Shown: positions 32,223-41,674 of the stretch, in pieces
Layout: each line of letters starts with the position of its first letter
How positions within the stretch are numbered: the stretch's first letter is position 1
Source: Oceanospirillum linum
GTDB taxonomy: Bacteria > Pseudomonadota > Gammaproteobacteria > Pseudomonadales > Halomonadaceae
DNA: 64,000 bases
Direction of reading: 5' to 3'
Assembly (NCBI RefSeq): GCF_900182785.1
Contig: NZ_FXTS01000009.1
Coordinates: 62,001 to 126,000 of the forward strand
The notes under the pieces: generated by a model
The model's database searches: none
Told to the model about the DNA's origin: nothing
What the model saw: the letters and a program-made list of their open reading frames with translations, nothing else
Made by a program: the position numbers and the translations under genes

Positions 32223-34685
32223 ATGGCAGAATCAACCGTAAAAGAGTTTGCTGATAGTGTTGGCCGACCTGTGGAACGTTTGCTGGAGCAGATGAGCGAA
32301 GCAGGCCTGCCACATAAGAAAGCGGATCAGCCGGTTTCAGAGCAAGACAAACAGACACTGTTGGACCACCTGAAAGAAAGCCATGGTGGTAAGGCAGCGG
32401 AGCCGGGCAAGATCACCCTGAAGCGTCGTACAACGACGAAACTGAAAGCGGGTGCCGGAAAGAAAACAGTTAATATCGAAGTGCGCAAAAAACGTACATA
32501 CGTGAAGACTGCTGAAGTAGATCAGGCGGCAGAAGAAGAGAAGAAAAAAGCGGAAGAGGAAGCTAAGCTTCAGGCTGAAAAAGAAGCTAAACGCCAGGCT
32601 GATGCCAAGCGTAAAGCTGACGCGCCTAAAGCAAAAGCTCCGGTTTCGACTGAAGCTCCGGCAGCAGCGCCGGCACCTGCAGCGGCTCCTAAAGAAGCCC
32701 CTGCAAAGAAATTCCGCGATGAAAACAACCCGGGTGCTGCTAATAAACCAGCGGGTAAAGGTAAGAAAACTTCCGCTAAGCCAGAGTATGGCGAGCGTAA
32801 GAAAGAGAAAGAGAACGCACCTCGTCGTGGTAAAAAAGAGATGCGAAGCGCTAAGAAAAGCTCCCGTCGTGGCGGCAACCGTGATAACGGCCCTAAACGC
32901 GAACATGCTTTTGAGAAGCCAGCAGCACCTATTGTACGGGAAGTAGCAATTCCTGAAGCGATCACTGTCGCCGATCTGGCAGACAAGATGGCTGTTAAAG
33001 CCGCTGAAGTGATCAAGGTGATGTTTAAAATGGGCGCTATGGTGACCATTAACCAGGTGATCGATCAGGAGACAGCTCAGATTGTTGTTGAGGAGATGGG
33101 CCATAAGTTCAAGCTTCTGAATGATAATGCGCTGGAAGACGATGTTCTGGATAACATCAGCTACGATGGCCAAGAGGTCACCCGGGCTCCTGTTGTTACC
33201 GTAATGGGTCACGTTGACCACGGTAAAACATCCCTGCTGGATTACATCCGTCGTGCTAAAGTTGCTTCCGGTGAATCCGGTGGTATTACCCAGCACATTG
33301 GTGCGTATCACGTAGAAACGGGTCATGGCATGATCACCTTCCTGGATACTCCAGGACACGCAGCATTTACTGCAATGCGTGCCCGTGGTGCTAAGGCAAC
33401 GGACGTTGTTATTCTGGTTGTTGCTGCTGATGATGGCGTGATGCCTCAGACGGAAGAAGCGATCCATCATGCGAAAGCTGCTGGTGTTCCTATCGTCGTT
33501 GCTGTAAACAAAATCGATAAAGAACAGGCTGATCCGGATCGGGTTAAGACTGAACTGGCTGCTAAAGATGTTATCCCTGAAGATTGGGGGGGTGATGTTC
33601 AGTTTATCCATGTATCTGCTAAATCTGGTGAAGGCATCGATGCTCTGCTGGATGCCGTACTGCTGCAATCTGAAATTCTGGAGCTGAAAGCGGTTCCTGA
33701 AGCACCAGGTAAAGGTGTGGTTGTAGAGGCGCGACTGGATAAAGGCCGTGGTCCTGTTTCAACAGTTTTGATTCAGAACGGTACTCTGCGTAAGGGTGAT
33801 ATGGTTCTGGCAGGCCTGAACTATGGTCGTGTTCGTGCATTGATTGACGAAAATGGCAAACCGATTGATGAAGCCGGCCCCGCCATTCCTGTTGAGATTC
33901 TGGGTCTTGATGGTACGCCTGACGCTGGTGACGAGTTCACTGTAGTACAGGATGAGCGTAAAGCCCGTGAAGTTGCACTATTCCGTCAGGGTAAATACCG
34001 TGATGTGAAGCTGGCTCGTCAGCAGGCAGCGAAACTGGAAAACATGTTCGAGAACATGGGCAAAGGTGAAGTTGCGAACCTGAACATTGTACTGAAGACA
34101 GACGTTCGGGGCTCCCTGGAGGCGATCACGGCAGCATTGCTGGATCTGTCTACGGATGAGGTGAAAGTGAATATCATCTCTTCCGGTGTCGGTGGTATTG
34201 CTGAAACAGATGCTAACCTGGCCCTGGCTTCAAGTGCGATTCTGGTCGGTTTCAATGTGCGTGCAGATGCGACTGCTCGTACTATTGTTGAGCGTGAAGA
34301 GATCGATCTGCGCTACTACAGCGTGATCTACGAGCTGATTGATCACGTTAAGATGGCCATGACAGGCATGCTGGCTCCTGAGTTTAAAGAAGAGATTGTG
34401 GGTATCGCCGAAGTGCGCGATGTCTTCCGCTCTCCTAAGCTGGGTGCTATTGCCGGTTGTATGGTTGTTGAAGGCACCGTGTTCCGCAATAAGAAGATTC
34501 GTGTCCTGCGTGACAACGTCGTTATCTATGAAGGTGAGCTGGAATCTCTGCGTCGCTTTAAAGATGACGTTAACGAAGTTCGCAACGGTGTTGAGTGTGG
34601 TATCGGTGTTAAGAACTACAACGATGTTAAAGAAGGCGACAAAATCGAAGTCTTTGACAAAGTTAAAGTTGAGCGCACCCTTTAA
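32223..34685 (+). CDS. infB: translation initiation factor IF-2
   Basis: An 820-residue GTPase. The N-terminal 50 residues form a small IF2N-type domain; about 90-230 is charged, Lys/Glu/Ala/Pro-rich linker; a second IF2N domain lies near 240-290; the G domain has VTVMGHVDHGKTSLLDYI, DTPGHAAF and NKIDKEQAD. Domains II-IV follow. Delivers fMet-tRNA to the 30S subunit. Internal starts that give IF-2 beta forms in E. coli were not resolved here. Confidence 0.98.
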   Translation: MAESTVKEFADSVGRPVERLLEQMSEAGLPHKKADQPVSEQDKQTLLDHLKESHGGKAAEPGKITLKRRTTTKLKAGAGKKTVNIEVRKKRTYVKTAEVDQAAEEEKKKAEEEAKLQAEKEAKRQADAKRKADAPKAKAPVSTEAPAAAPAPAAAPKEAPAKKFRDENNPGAANKPAGKGKKTSAKPEYGERKKEKENAPRRGKKEMRSAKKSSRRGGNRDNGPKREHAFEKPAAPIVREVAIPEAITVADLADKMAVKAAEVIKVMFKMGAMVTINQVIDQETAQIVVEEMGHKFKLLNDNALEDDVLDNISYDGQEVTRAPVVTVMGHVDHGKTSLLDYIRRAKVASGESGGITQHIGAYHVETGHGMITFLDTPGHAAFTAMRARGAKATDVVILVVAADDGVMPQTEEAIHHAKAAGVPIVVAVNKIDKEQADPDRVKTELAAKDVIPEDWGGDVQFIHVSAKSGEGIDALLDAVLLQSEILELKAVPEAPGKGVVVEARLDKGRGPVSTVLIQNGTLRKGDMVLAGLNYGRVRALIDENGKPIDEAGPAIPVEILGLDGTPDAGDEFTVVQDERKAREVALFRQGKYRDVKLARQQAAKLENMFENMGKGEVANLNIVLKTDVRGSLEAITAALLDLSTDEVKVNIISSGVGGIAETDANLALASSAILVGFNVRADATARTIVEREEIDLRYYSVIYELIDHVKMAMTGMLAPEFKEEIVGIAEVRDVFRSPKLGAIAGCMVVEGTVFRNKKIRVLRDNVVIYEGELESLRRFKDDVNEVRNGVECGIGVKNYNDVKEGDKIEVFDKVKVERTL

Positions 34686-34724
34686 TTACCCTGCGTAATT
34701 TAAATGCGCCAAGGATCAGTCTGA

Positions 34725-35141
34725 ATGTCCCGTGAGTTCAAACGAACGGACCGAATTTCCGAGCAACTCCAGAAGGAGTTGGCTCGGATAATTCAGTTTG
34801 AGATTAAAGACCCTCGTTTGGGGATGGTAACTGTTAACGATGTTCAGATCAGTCGTGATCTGAGCTTCGCGAATGTTTACATCACCGTTCTGGGTAAAGA
34901 TAGTGCTGAAGAAGCCAAGGAAGATCTTGGCGTGTTGAACCGAGCAGCAGGCTTTTTGCGTCGTGAGATTGGTAAATCGATCAAACTGCGTATTGTGCCG
35001 CAGCTCAAGTTTGACTACGACTCCAGCCTGGTACATGGACGCAAGCTGTCCAGTCTGATTGAGGAAGCTGTTGCTGCCGATAAATCACGTACCGATCTAA
35101 CCGACCCTGAAGGTCCAAAAAACGATACGGCGGAGGATTAA
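34725..35141 (+). CDS. rbfA: ribosome-binding factor A
   Basis: A 138-residue KH-like 30S maturation factor acting near the 5' helix of 16S rRNA. REFKRTDRISEQLQKELARI, IKDPRLGMVTVNDVQISRDL and RLRIVPQL-like KLRIVPQLKFDYD are characteristic. Follows infB by 39 bases. Confidence 0.97.
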   Translation: MSREFKRTDRISEQLQKELARIIQFEIKDPRLGMVTVNDVQISRDLSFANVYITVLGKDSAEEAKEDLGVLNRAAGFLRREIGKSIKLRIVPQLKFDYDSSLVHGRKLSSLIEEAVAADKSRTDLTDPEGPKNDTAED

Positions 35142-35147
35142 GCTCCG

Positions 35148-36062
35148 GTGGCTCGTCGTGGTAAAGGCCGGAATATCTCCGGCGTCCTTCTGCTGAATAA
35201 ACCTAAAGGCATTTCCAGTAATCGTGCGCTGCAACGTGTGCGGGCGATGTTTAATGCCAGTAAAGCTGGTCACACGGGCAACCTTGATCCGATGGCGACC
35301 GGTCTTTTACCGTTATGTTTTGGTGAAGCGACTAAATTTTCCAGTTATCTGCTTGATGCTGATAAAGCCTATATCGCCACAGCCCGTTTAGGGCTGGTGT
35401 CCGATACTGGTGATGCTGAAGGTACGATTATTCAGGAACGTCCTGTCCCGGAGCTGAGCGATGCTCAGATTTGTGATGCAATGGCGAAATTCCTGGGTGA
35501 TATCGAGCAGGTACCTCCTATGTATTCCGCCCTGAAGCAAAATGGTCAGCCGCTGTACAAGCTGGCCCGCGAAGGTAAAACGGTTGAGCGTAAAGCCCGT
35601 GCTGTCACTATTTTCGAATTAAAGCTTCTGGAATGGGACGCCCCCGATATGACTTTTTCAGTCCGTTGTTCCAAAGGTACTTATGTACGTACCTTGGCTG
35701 AGGATATTGGAGAGACTTTAGGCTGTGGTGCACACTTAGTGATGCTGCACAGAACCCACACGGGTGGCTTCGATGCTTCCGGGATGCTGGAGTTTGACCG
35801 TCTGCAGTCTGAAAGAGATCAGGATCAGTCTCTCGATGGTTATCTGCTGGATACTGATGTTCTGGTAGCACATTTCCCTAAGAAAAATTTGTCTGCGGAG
35901 GAAACTGCGCGTATCCTCCACGGTCAGGATATTACCTGCGACCAGGTGTATTCTGATAAGGTCCGATTGTATGATGAGCAGGAGCGATTTATCGGTCTTG
36001 CAGAGTCAGCGGAAGCCGGCAGACTTAAGCCTCGCCGGTTGGTCGTGTTCGAAGAGCAGTGA
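35148..36062 (+). CDS. truB: tRNA pseudouridine(55) synthase TruB
   Basis: A 304-residue enzyme making pseudouridine 55 in the T-loop of tRNAs. GVLLLNKPKGISSN, then the catalytic motif HTGNLDPMATGLLP with Asp47, ALKQNGQPLYKLAREG and YVRTLAEDIG; a PUA-like domain ends the protein. GTG start with GGAGG upstream, six bases after rbfA. Confidence 0.97.
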   Translation: MARRGKGRNISGVLLLNKPKGISSNRALQRVRAMFNASKAGHTGNLDPMATGLLPLCFGEATKFSSYLLDADKAYIATARLGLVSDTGDAEGTIIQERPVPELSDAQICDAMAKFLGDIEQVPPMYSALKQNGQPLYKLAREGKTVERKARAVTIFELKLLEWDAPDMTFSVRCSKGTYVRTLAEDIGETLGCGAHLVMLHRTHTGGFDASGMLEFDRLQSERDQDQSLDGYLLDTDVLVAHFPKKNLSAEETARILHGQDITCDQVYSDKVRLYDEQERFIGLAESAEAGRLKPRRLVVFEEQ

Positions 36063-36141
36063 TCCTGCTCTTTGGGCTGCAGATACGATTTTGTTCAGCA
36101 GATGATCTTCTGTCTGGACCGCTCTAATCCGGAGCAAAATT

Positions 36142-36171
36142 AGGCTAACTGTAAATATGCGCGGTTAGCCT
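36142..36171 (+). promoter_or_regulatory. hairpin in the rpsO leader
   Basis: AGGCTAAC, 14-base loop, GTTAGCCT, about 38 bases before the rpsO ATG and without a T run. The rpsO mRNA leader is a known S15 autoregulation site in several bacteria; whether this hairpin serves that is not shown. Confidence 0.4.
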
Positions 36172-36208
36172 GAATATATGATTCGCATATTTTATCAGGA
36201 GAAGCATC

Positions 36209-36478
36209 ATGGCTTTAACTGCAGAAAAAAAAGCAGAAATCGTTAAAGAATACGCACGTGGCGAAGGTGACACTGGTTCTCCAGAAGTTCAGGTAGCCCT
36301 GCTGACGTTTAACATTAACGGTCTGCAAGAACACTTCAAAGCGAACAAACAGGATCACCACTCTCGTCGTGGTCTGATTCGCATGGTTAACCAGCGTCGT
36401 AAGCTGCTGGATTACCTGAAGAAAAAAGATCTGGGTCGCTACAGTGATCTGATCAAGAGCCTGGGTCTGCGTCGCTAA
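36209..36478 (+). CDS. rpsO: 30S ribosomal protein S15
   Basis: An 89-residue primary rRNA-binding protein: DTGSPEVQVALLTFNINGLQ, HHSRRGLIRMVNQRRKLLDYLK and YSDLIKSLGLRR are standard. Strong ribosome site (CAGGAGAAGC). Between truB and pnp as in most gammaproteobacteria. Confidence 0.99.
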   Translation: MALTAEKKAEIVKEYARGEGDTGSPEVQVALLTFNINGLQEHFKANKQDHHSRRGLIRMVNQRRKLLDYLKKKDLGRYSDLIKSLGLRR

Positions 36479-36553
36479 TTGCTGACGTTGTCCAAAGGAC
36501 ACTGGCTTATTATCGGTACACAAGTTTTGTATATTGATAATTGATTGCCCTCT

Positions 36554-36590
36554 GAAGCCCGCTATCGCTTTGATAGCGGGCTTCTTTGTG
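36554..36590 (+). terminator. terminator between rpsO and pnp
   Basis: GAAGCCCGCTATC, loop GCTTT, GATAGCGGGCTTC then TTTGTG: a 13-bp stem with a short T run, probably leaky. Confidence 0.8.
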
Positions 36591-36638
36591 TGAAAATAGA
36601 GCACACATGAAAGCAATAGATATTGGAAGGAAATTACC

Positions 36639-38759
36639 GTGAATCCGGTTACTAAGACATTTAATTACGGCGATCAGGTCGTAACACTCGAAACGGGTCG
36701 TATCGCACGCCAGGCTACTGGTTCCGTTATGGTCACTATGGGCAGTACTTCTGTACTGTGTGCTGTTGTTGCTAAGAAAGATGCAGCCCCGGACGCGGCA
36801 TTTTTTCCATTGTCTGTTCACTATCAGGAAAAAACCTACGCAGTAGGTAAGATCCCTGGAGGCTACTTCAAACGCGAAGGCCGCCCGACAGAGACTGAAA
36901 CTCTGACTTCGCGCCTGATCGATCGTCCGATCCGCCCGCTGTTTCCGAATGGTTTTATGAACGAAGTTCAGGTTGTTTGTACTGTTATGTCTGCGGACAA
37001 GGACAACAACCCGGATATTGCAGCCCTGATCGGCACCTCTGCTGCTCTGGCCGTTTCCGGTGTTCCGTTTAGTGGCCCTGTAGGTGCGGCTCGTGTCGGT
37101 TTTACTGACGAAGACGGTTATATCCTGAACCCAACCAACGAAAAGCTGGAAGAGTCTCTTCTGGATATGGTTGTAGCAGGTACTGAAAACGCTGTATTGA
37201 TGGTTGAGTCTGAAGCAGAAGAGCTGACTGAAGATGAGATGCTGGGTGCTGTTCTGTTTGCTCATAAAGAGATGCAGGCTGTTAACACAGCAATTAAAGC
37301 GTTTGCAGCTGAAGTTGGCACCCCTGCGTGGGATTGGCAGCCAGCGGCAGAAGATACAGAAACTAAGCAACTGGTTTCTCTGGCTTACGCCGATAAAATT
37401 AAAGACGCGTACAAGATTACTGTTAAGCAGGATCGTTACGCTCAACTGGGCGAACTGAAGTCTGAAGCGGTTGAAAAGCTGGCTAACGATGAAGGTCCAA
37501 CGGCTGACGCGATTAAGTCTGCATTCGCCAGCCTTGAAAAACAGATTGTCCGTCAGTCTGTTGTGAATGGCGAGCCTCGTATTGATGGTCGTGAGCAGGA
37601 TACTGTTCGTGATATCAATGTTGAAGTTGGTATGCTGCAGAAGACCCATGGCTCTGCACTGTTTACCCGTGGTGAAACTCAGGCGATCGTGACAGCAACT
37701 CTGGGTACTGCCCGTGATGCTCAGATCAGTGAGTCTCTGGCTGGTGAAGTCCGCGACCCGTTCATGCTGCACTATAACTTCCCTCCATACTCTGTAGGTG
37801 AAGCAGGCTTTATGGGTGGTCCTAAGCGTCGTGAAATCGGTCACGGTCGTCTGGCCCGTCGTGGTGTTCAGGCGGTTCTGCCGACTGAAGAAGAATTCCC
37901 GTACTCCATCCGTGTGGTATCAGAGATCACTGAGTCTAATGGCTCAAGCTCAATGGCTTCTGTATGTGGTGCATCTCTGGCCCTTATGGATGCGGGTGTA
38001 CCTCTGAAAGCACCAGTTGCCGGTATCGCTATGGGTCTGGTTAAAGAAGGCGAAGGTTTCGCAGTTCTGACCGACATTCTGGGTGACGAAGATCATCTGG
38101 GTGATATGGACTTTAAAGTAGCCGGTACATCTGAAGGTATTACTGCTCTGCAGATGGATATCAAGATTGAAGGTATCAACGAAGAGATCATGGAAGTGGC
38201 TCTGCAGCGCGCTAACAAAGCCCGACTGCACATCCTGGGTGAGATGAACAAAGTGATCAGTGAAGGTCGTGAAGACCTGTCTGAGAACGCACCTGCGATG
38301 ACCACGATCAAGATCGATCCTGAGAAAATCCGTGATGTGATTGGTAAAGGTGGCGCAACGATCCGTTCACTGTGTGAGCGTACTGGTGCCTCTATCGATA
38401 TCGATGATAACGGTCTGGTTAAGATCTATGCAGAAAACAAAGCAGCTGCTCAGATGGCGATCAACGAAGTTGCCGGTATCACTGCAGAAGCTGAAATCGG
38501 TACTGTGTACAAAGGTAAGGTTGTACGCCTGGCTGACTTCGGTGCGTTTGTTAACTTCCTGCCGGGTCAGGATGGTCTGGTGCATATTTCTCAGATTGCC
38601 CAAGAGCGCGTTAACAGTGTTAGTGATTACCTGAAAGAAGGTGATGTGATTGCTGTTAAAGTACTGGACGTAGACAATCGTGGTCGCGTTAAGTTAAGCG
38701 TTAAAGAAGTAACCGAAGAAGAGAAAGCAGCAACTCTGGCTGAAGAAGCCGCTGAGTAA
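36639..38759 (+). CDS. pnp: polyribonucleotide nucleotidyltransferase (PNPase)
   Basis: A 706-residue phosphorolytic 3'-5' exoribonuclease. Two RNase PH domains (first with FKREGRPTETETLTSRLIDRP, second with GGPKRREIGHGRLARRG and SNGSSSMASVCGASLALMDAG), then a KH domain (IRDVIGKGGATIRSLCERTGA) and an S1 domain (GLVHISQIAQERVNSVSDYL). GTG start. It may be autoregulated through its leader as in E. coli, but this was not tested. Confidence 0.98.
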   Translation: MNPVTKTFNYGDQVVTLETGRIARQATGSVMVTMGSTSVLCAVVAKKDAAPDAAFFPLSVHYQEKTYAVGKIPGGYFKREGRPTETETLTSRLIDRPIRPLFPNGFMNEVQVVCTVMSADKDNNPDIAALIGTSAALAVSGVPFSGPVGAARVGFTDEDGYILNPTNEKLEESLLDMVVAGTENAVLMVESEAEELTEDEMLGAVLFAHKEMQAVNTAIKAFAAEVGTPAWDWQPAAEDTETKQLVSLAYADKIKDAYKITVKQDRYAQLGELKSEAVEKLANDEGPTADAIKSAFASLEKQIVRQSVVNGEPRIDGREQDTVRDINVEVGMLQKTHGSALFTRGETQAIVTATLGTARDAQISESLAGEVRDPFMLHYNFPPYSVGEAGFMGGPKRREIGHGRLARRGVQAVLPTEEEFPYSIRVVSEITESNGSSSMASVCGASLALMDAGVPLKAPVAGIAMGLVKEGEGFAVLTDILGDEDHLGDMDFKVAGTSEGITALQMDIKIEGINEEIMEVALQRANKARLHILGEMNKVISEGREDLSENAPAMTTIKIDPEKIRDVIGKGGATIRSLCERTGASIDIDDNGLVKIYAENKAAAQMAINEVAGITAEAEIGTVYKGKVVRLADFGAFVNFLPGQDGLVHISQIAQERVNSVSDYLKEGDVIAVKVLDVDNRGRVKLSVKEVTEEEKAATLAEEAAE

Positions 38760-38771
38760 TCTGTGACCTTT

Positions 38772-38809
38772 CGATCCGGTCTGCCTTCAGGGTGAAGGCA
38801 CCACCGGAT
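38772..38809 (+). other. hairpin after pnp
   Basis: GATCCGGT...ACCGGATC enclosing GCCTTC/GAAGGC, directly after the pnp stop and without a T run; perhaps protects the transcript end. Confidence 0.5.
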
Positions 38810-38847
38810 CATGGTTAACTGATGGTGCCTAAGGTTTTCATCAGATA

Positions 38848-38900
38848 CAAAAAAACCTCGCAGTGCTTTTATATAAAAAGCGAATCTGCGAGGTTTTTTT
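38848..38900. terminator. bidirectional terminator between pnp and the thiolase gene
   Basis: AAAAAACCTCGCA ... TGCGAGGTTTTTTT with inner CTTTTTATATAAAAAG pairing; it sits between convergent genes and has T runs on both strands. Confidence 0.85.
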
Positions 38901-38989
38901 ATATCCCGATATCTGTGAGATTACCCTGACAGAAATCGGGAAAGCATTAAAACCAGTATTAATGCTTAAATGCTTAACAGCCGATGGCC

Positions 38990-40168
38990 TTAGCGCTCAA
39001 CAGCCAGCGCAACGCCCTGACCACCACCGATGCACAGCGTCGCCAGGCCTTTCTTCGCATCCTGCTTAATCATTTCGTGAACAAGGCTCACTAATACACG
39101 ACAGCCGGAAGCACCAATCGGGTGGCCCAGAGCGATCGCGCCGCCATTAACATTCACCTTGCTGGTATCCCAGCCCAGCTCTTTATTGACGCTCAGGGCC
39201 TGAGCGGCAAAAGCTTCATTCGCTTCAACCAGGTCCAGATCGTTAATATCCCAGCCTGCTTTCTTCAGGCAGCGCTGAGTAGCCGGAACCGGGCCAATGC
39301 CCATAATTTTAGGGTCCACGCCTGCGTTAGAGTACGCAGAGATCTTAGCCAGAACCGGCAAACCCAGTTCTTCCGCTTTCTTAGCGCTACACAGCATAAC
39401 CGCTGCAGCGCCATCATTCAGAGTCGAAGCGTTACCAGCAGTGACGGTGCCATCTTTCTTAAAGGCAGGGCGCATACCGGCCAGTTTTTCAGCGGTAGTA
39501 CCGAAGCGGGCATTTTCGTCCGTATCGAAAACAACCGGATCGCCTTTACGCTGAGGGATGGTTACTGGAATGATCTCGTCTGCGAAGCGGCCGCCTTTAA
39601 TGGCTTCTTCAGCCTTTTGCTGTGATTGGGCAGCGAATGCATCTTGTTCTTCACGGCTGATGGCGTATTTCTCGGCCAGGTTCTCAGCGGTAATCCCCAT
39701 GTGGATATCGTTAAAGGCATCCCACAGGCCATCAACAATCATGGTGTCTTGCAGTGCCCAGTTTCCCATACGCTGGCCGTTACGGGAGTTCGGCAGAATG
39801 TGTGCAGACTGAGACATATTTTCCTGGCCACCGGCGATGATCAGGTCAGCATCGCCACAGCGAATGGCTTGGGTCGCCAGATGCAGAGCCTTCAGACCTG
39901 AACCGCAGACTTTGTTGATGGTCATGGCCGGAGTAGACTCTGACAGTCCGCCATTAATGGCTGCTTGTCGTGCAGGGTTTTGGCCTGCACCAGCGGTCAG
40001 TACCTGACCCAGCAATACTTCGTCTACCTGTTGAGGATCAATGCCGGTTTTTTCCAGCAGGCTCTTAATCACTACGGCACCTAAGTCACTGGCAGAAACA
40101 GAGCTCAGACCACCGTTAAAGCTGCCGATTGCTGTACGACCGGCGGCGACGATAACAACGTCTTGCAT
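38990..40168 (-). CDS. acetyl-CoA C-acetyltransferase (thiolase)
   Basis: A 392-residue thiolase II-type enzyme. Nucleophile Cys in INKVCGSGLKALHLA near 89, the His motif NGGAIALGHPIGASGCR and the second Cys in LCIGGGQGVA. N-terminus DVVIVAAGRTAIGSFNGGL. It condenses two acetyl-CoA or cleaves acetoacetyl-CoA; PhaA and AtoB cannot be separated by sequence reading. Not part of the Pseudomonas-like order around it, and monocistronic here. Confidence 0.93.
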   Translation of the reverse strand: MQDVVIVAAGRTAIGSFNGGLSSVSASDLGAVVIKSLLEKTGIDPQQVDEVLLGQVLTAGAGQNPARQAAINGGLSESTPAMTINKVCGSGLKALHLATQAIRCGDADLIIAGGQENMSQSAHILPNSRNGQRMGNWALQDTMIVDGLWDAFNDIHMGITAENLAEKYAISREEQDAFAAQSQQKAEEAIKGGRFADEIIPVTIPQRKGDPVVFDTDENARFGTTAEKLAGMRPAFKKDGTVTAGNASTLNDGAAAVMLCSAKKAEELGLPVLAKISAYSNAGVDPKIMGIGPVPATQRCLKKAGWDINDLDLVEANEAFAAQALSVNKELGWDTSKVNVNGGAIALGHPIGASGCRVLVSLVHEMIKQDAKKGLATLCIGGGQGVALAVER

Positions 40169-40262
40169 AGGTATTTCCTTTTTTATCAGATAAAATCTCT
40201 ATTGTGCTTCGCAGCATAGCATTTTTTTATTGCTTCAGAGGCAGACTACGCCTAAATGATGA

Positions 40263-40295
40263 CAAAAAAAAAGCTGACCTAAGGTCAGCTTTTTA
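40263..40295. terminator. terminator after panD
   Basis: AAAAAGCTGACC, TAA loop, GGTCAGCTTTTT with a ten-base A run on the left, so strong on the minus strand for panD. Confidence 0.88.
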
Positions 40296-40319
40296 TCATC
40301 CGTTCGTTACAGTTTCCTG

Positions 40320-40700
40320 TTAGGCAACCTGAACCGGAATTGCATTACTGGTGTGACTGACCTCATTGCCTTCTGTCATATAGATCAGGGCTGGTTTGAA
40401 GTTTGCCAGTTCTGCTTCAGTGTAGTTAGCGTAGGCGCAAATGATCACACGGTCACCGACTTTAGCCTGATGAGCCGCTGCACCATTAACAGAAATGATA
40501 CCTGAGCCTTCTTCGCCACGGATTGCATAAGTGGTGAAGCGCTGACCGCCTTCAATGTTGTAGATCTGAATCTGCTCGTATTCACGGATGCCGGCCATAT
40601 CCAGCAAGTTGCCGTCAATAGCGCAAGAACCCTCATACTCCAGTACCGCGTGAGTGACACGAGCCTGATGCAGCTTTGCTTTAAGCATGATGGATTGCAT
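40320..40700 (-). CDS. panD: aspartate 1-decarboxylase
   Basis: A 126-residue pyruvoyl enzyme making beta-alanine for pantothenate. The proenzyme is cut at Gly24-Ser25 in YEGSCAIDG, giving the pyruvoyl group. Other marks: MLKAKLHQARVTHA, GIISVNGAAAHQAKVGDRVII and CAYANYTEAEL. Last of the pan genes; separated from panC by 113 bases, so it may have its own promoter. Confidence 0.98.
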   Translation of the reverse strand: MQSIMLKAKLHQARVTHAVLEYEGSCAIDGNLLDMAGIREYEQIQIYNIEGGQRFTTYAIRGEEGSGIISVNGAAAHQAKVGDRVIICAYANYTEAELANFKPALIYMTEGNEVSHTSNAIPVQVA

Positions 40701-40813
40701 GATGATTAACCTTTATTTCTTTCTGAGATGCTTGATAAAAGCATTCTGGAAATGCTGTAGAAGTACGCAGGTTTGCTGCAAATAGCAGCTAGGTCGCGCA
40801 GTATGCCTCAATG

Positions 40814-41674
40814 TTATTTCTGATTCAACGCAAATGCGATGTTATCAATCAGTCGTGCTTTACCCAGATGGGCTGCGGCCAGAATCACTAGGTGTGAACT
40901 CGTGCTGTCCGCAACTTTTAAATTGTCCTGACGGCGAATGCTCAGATAATCAGGCCTGAAACCCTTTGCCTTCAATTCTGACTTAGCCCGGTCGCAAAGT
41001 GTATCAAAATCTGACTGGCCTGCTTCGATCGATTGACGAATTTTGACTAATGTCTGATACAGGGTAGGAGCAACTGCTAACTCTTCCTGTGTTAAATAGC
41101 CATTCCGTGAGCTTAAAGCAAGCCCCGACGCCATACGAACGGTTGGCACGCCTTTGATCTCCAGCGGCATACAGAGGTCCTGTGCCATCTTGCGGATGAT
41201 CGCCAGCTGCTGGAAGTCCTTCTGACCAAACAGCGCCACATCAGGTTGAACAATATTGAATAACTTGCTGACTACCGTGGTTACGCCGGTAAAGTGACCG
41301 GGGCGGGCTGCGCCACAAAGTTCTTCACCCAGCTCAGGTACATTGACCTGAGTCTGGCTGTTCAGGCCCGTGGGATAGATTTCGCTGGCGTTTGGTGCAA
41401 ACAGAATATGACAGCCTGCTTCAGATAGTTTCTCGCTATCGGCCTCCAGCGTCCGTGGATAAGAATCCAGATCTTCATTCGGGCCAAACTGCATCGGGTT
41501 CACAAAAATGCTGCAGATGACAGTGTTGCCCTCTTTATGGGCTTCGTGGATCAGCTGAATATGGCCTGCATGCAGGTTGCCCATTGTTGGAACGAAAGCG
41601 ACCTTGCCGCCCTCGTTCCGTCGACGCTCCGCAATTGCAGACCTAAGCTCAGCAATGGAGTGACATAAAATCAT
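40814..41674 (-). CDS. panC: pantoate-beta-alanine ligase
   Basis: A 286-residue ATP-dependent ligase. Nucleotidyl-transferase signature VPTMGNLHAGHIQLI, then FVNPMQFGPNEDLDSYPRT, GAARPGHFTGVTTVVSKLF, LFGQKDFQQLAII and ALSSRNGYL. Overlaps the end of panB by four bases (ATGA). Joins pantoate and beta-alanine. Confidence 0.98.
   Translation of the reverse strand: MILCHSIAELRSAIAERRRNEGGKVAFVPTMGNLHAGHIQLIHEAHKEGNTVICSIFVNPMQFGPNEDLDSYPRTLEADSEKLSEAGCHILFAPNASEIYPTGLNSQTQVNVPELGEELCGAARPGHFTGVTTVVSKLFNIVQPDVALFGQKDFQQLAIIRKMAQDLCMPLEIKGVPTVRMASGLALSSRNGYLTQEELAVAPTLYQTLVKIRQSIEAGQSDFDTLCDRAKSELKAKGFRPDYLSIRRQDNLKVADSTSSHLVILAAAHLGKARLIDNIAFALNQK

Noticed and set aside
32337..33668. 443-codon frame antisense to infB
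   Set aside because: Composition (Phe/Leu/Cys/Arg rich) is that of a mirror frame of a well-conserved gene; no start signals.
36510..37844. 444-codon frame antisense to pnp
   Set aside because: Same reason: shadow of PNPase codon usage.
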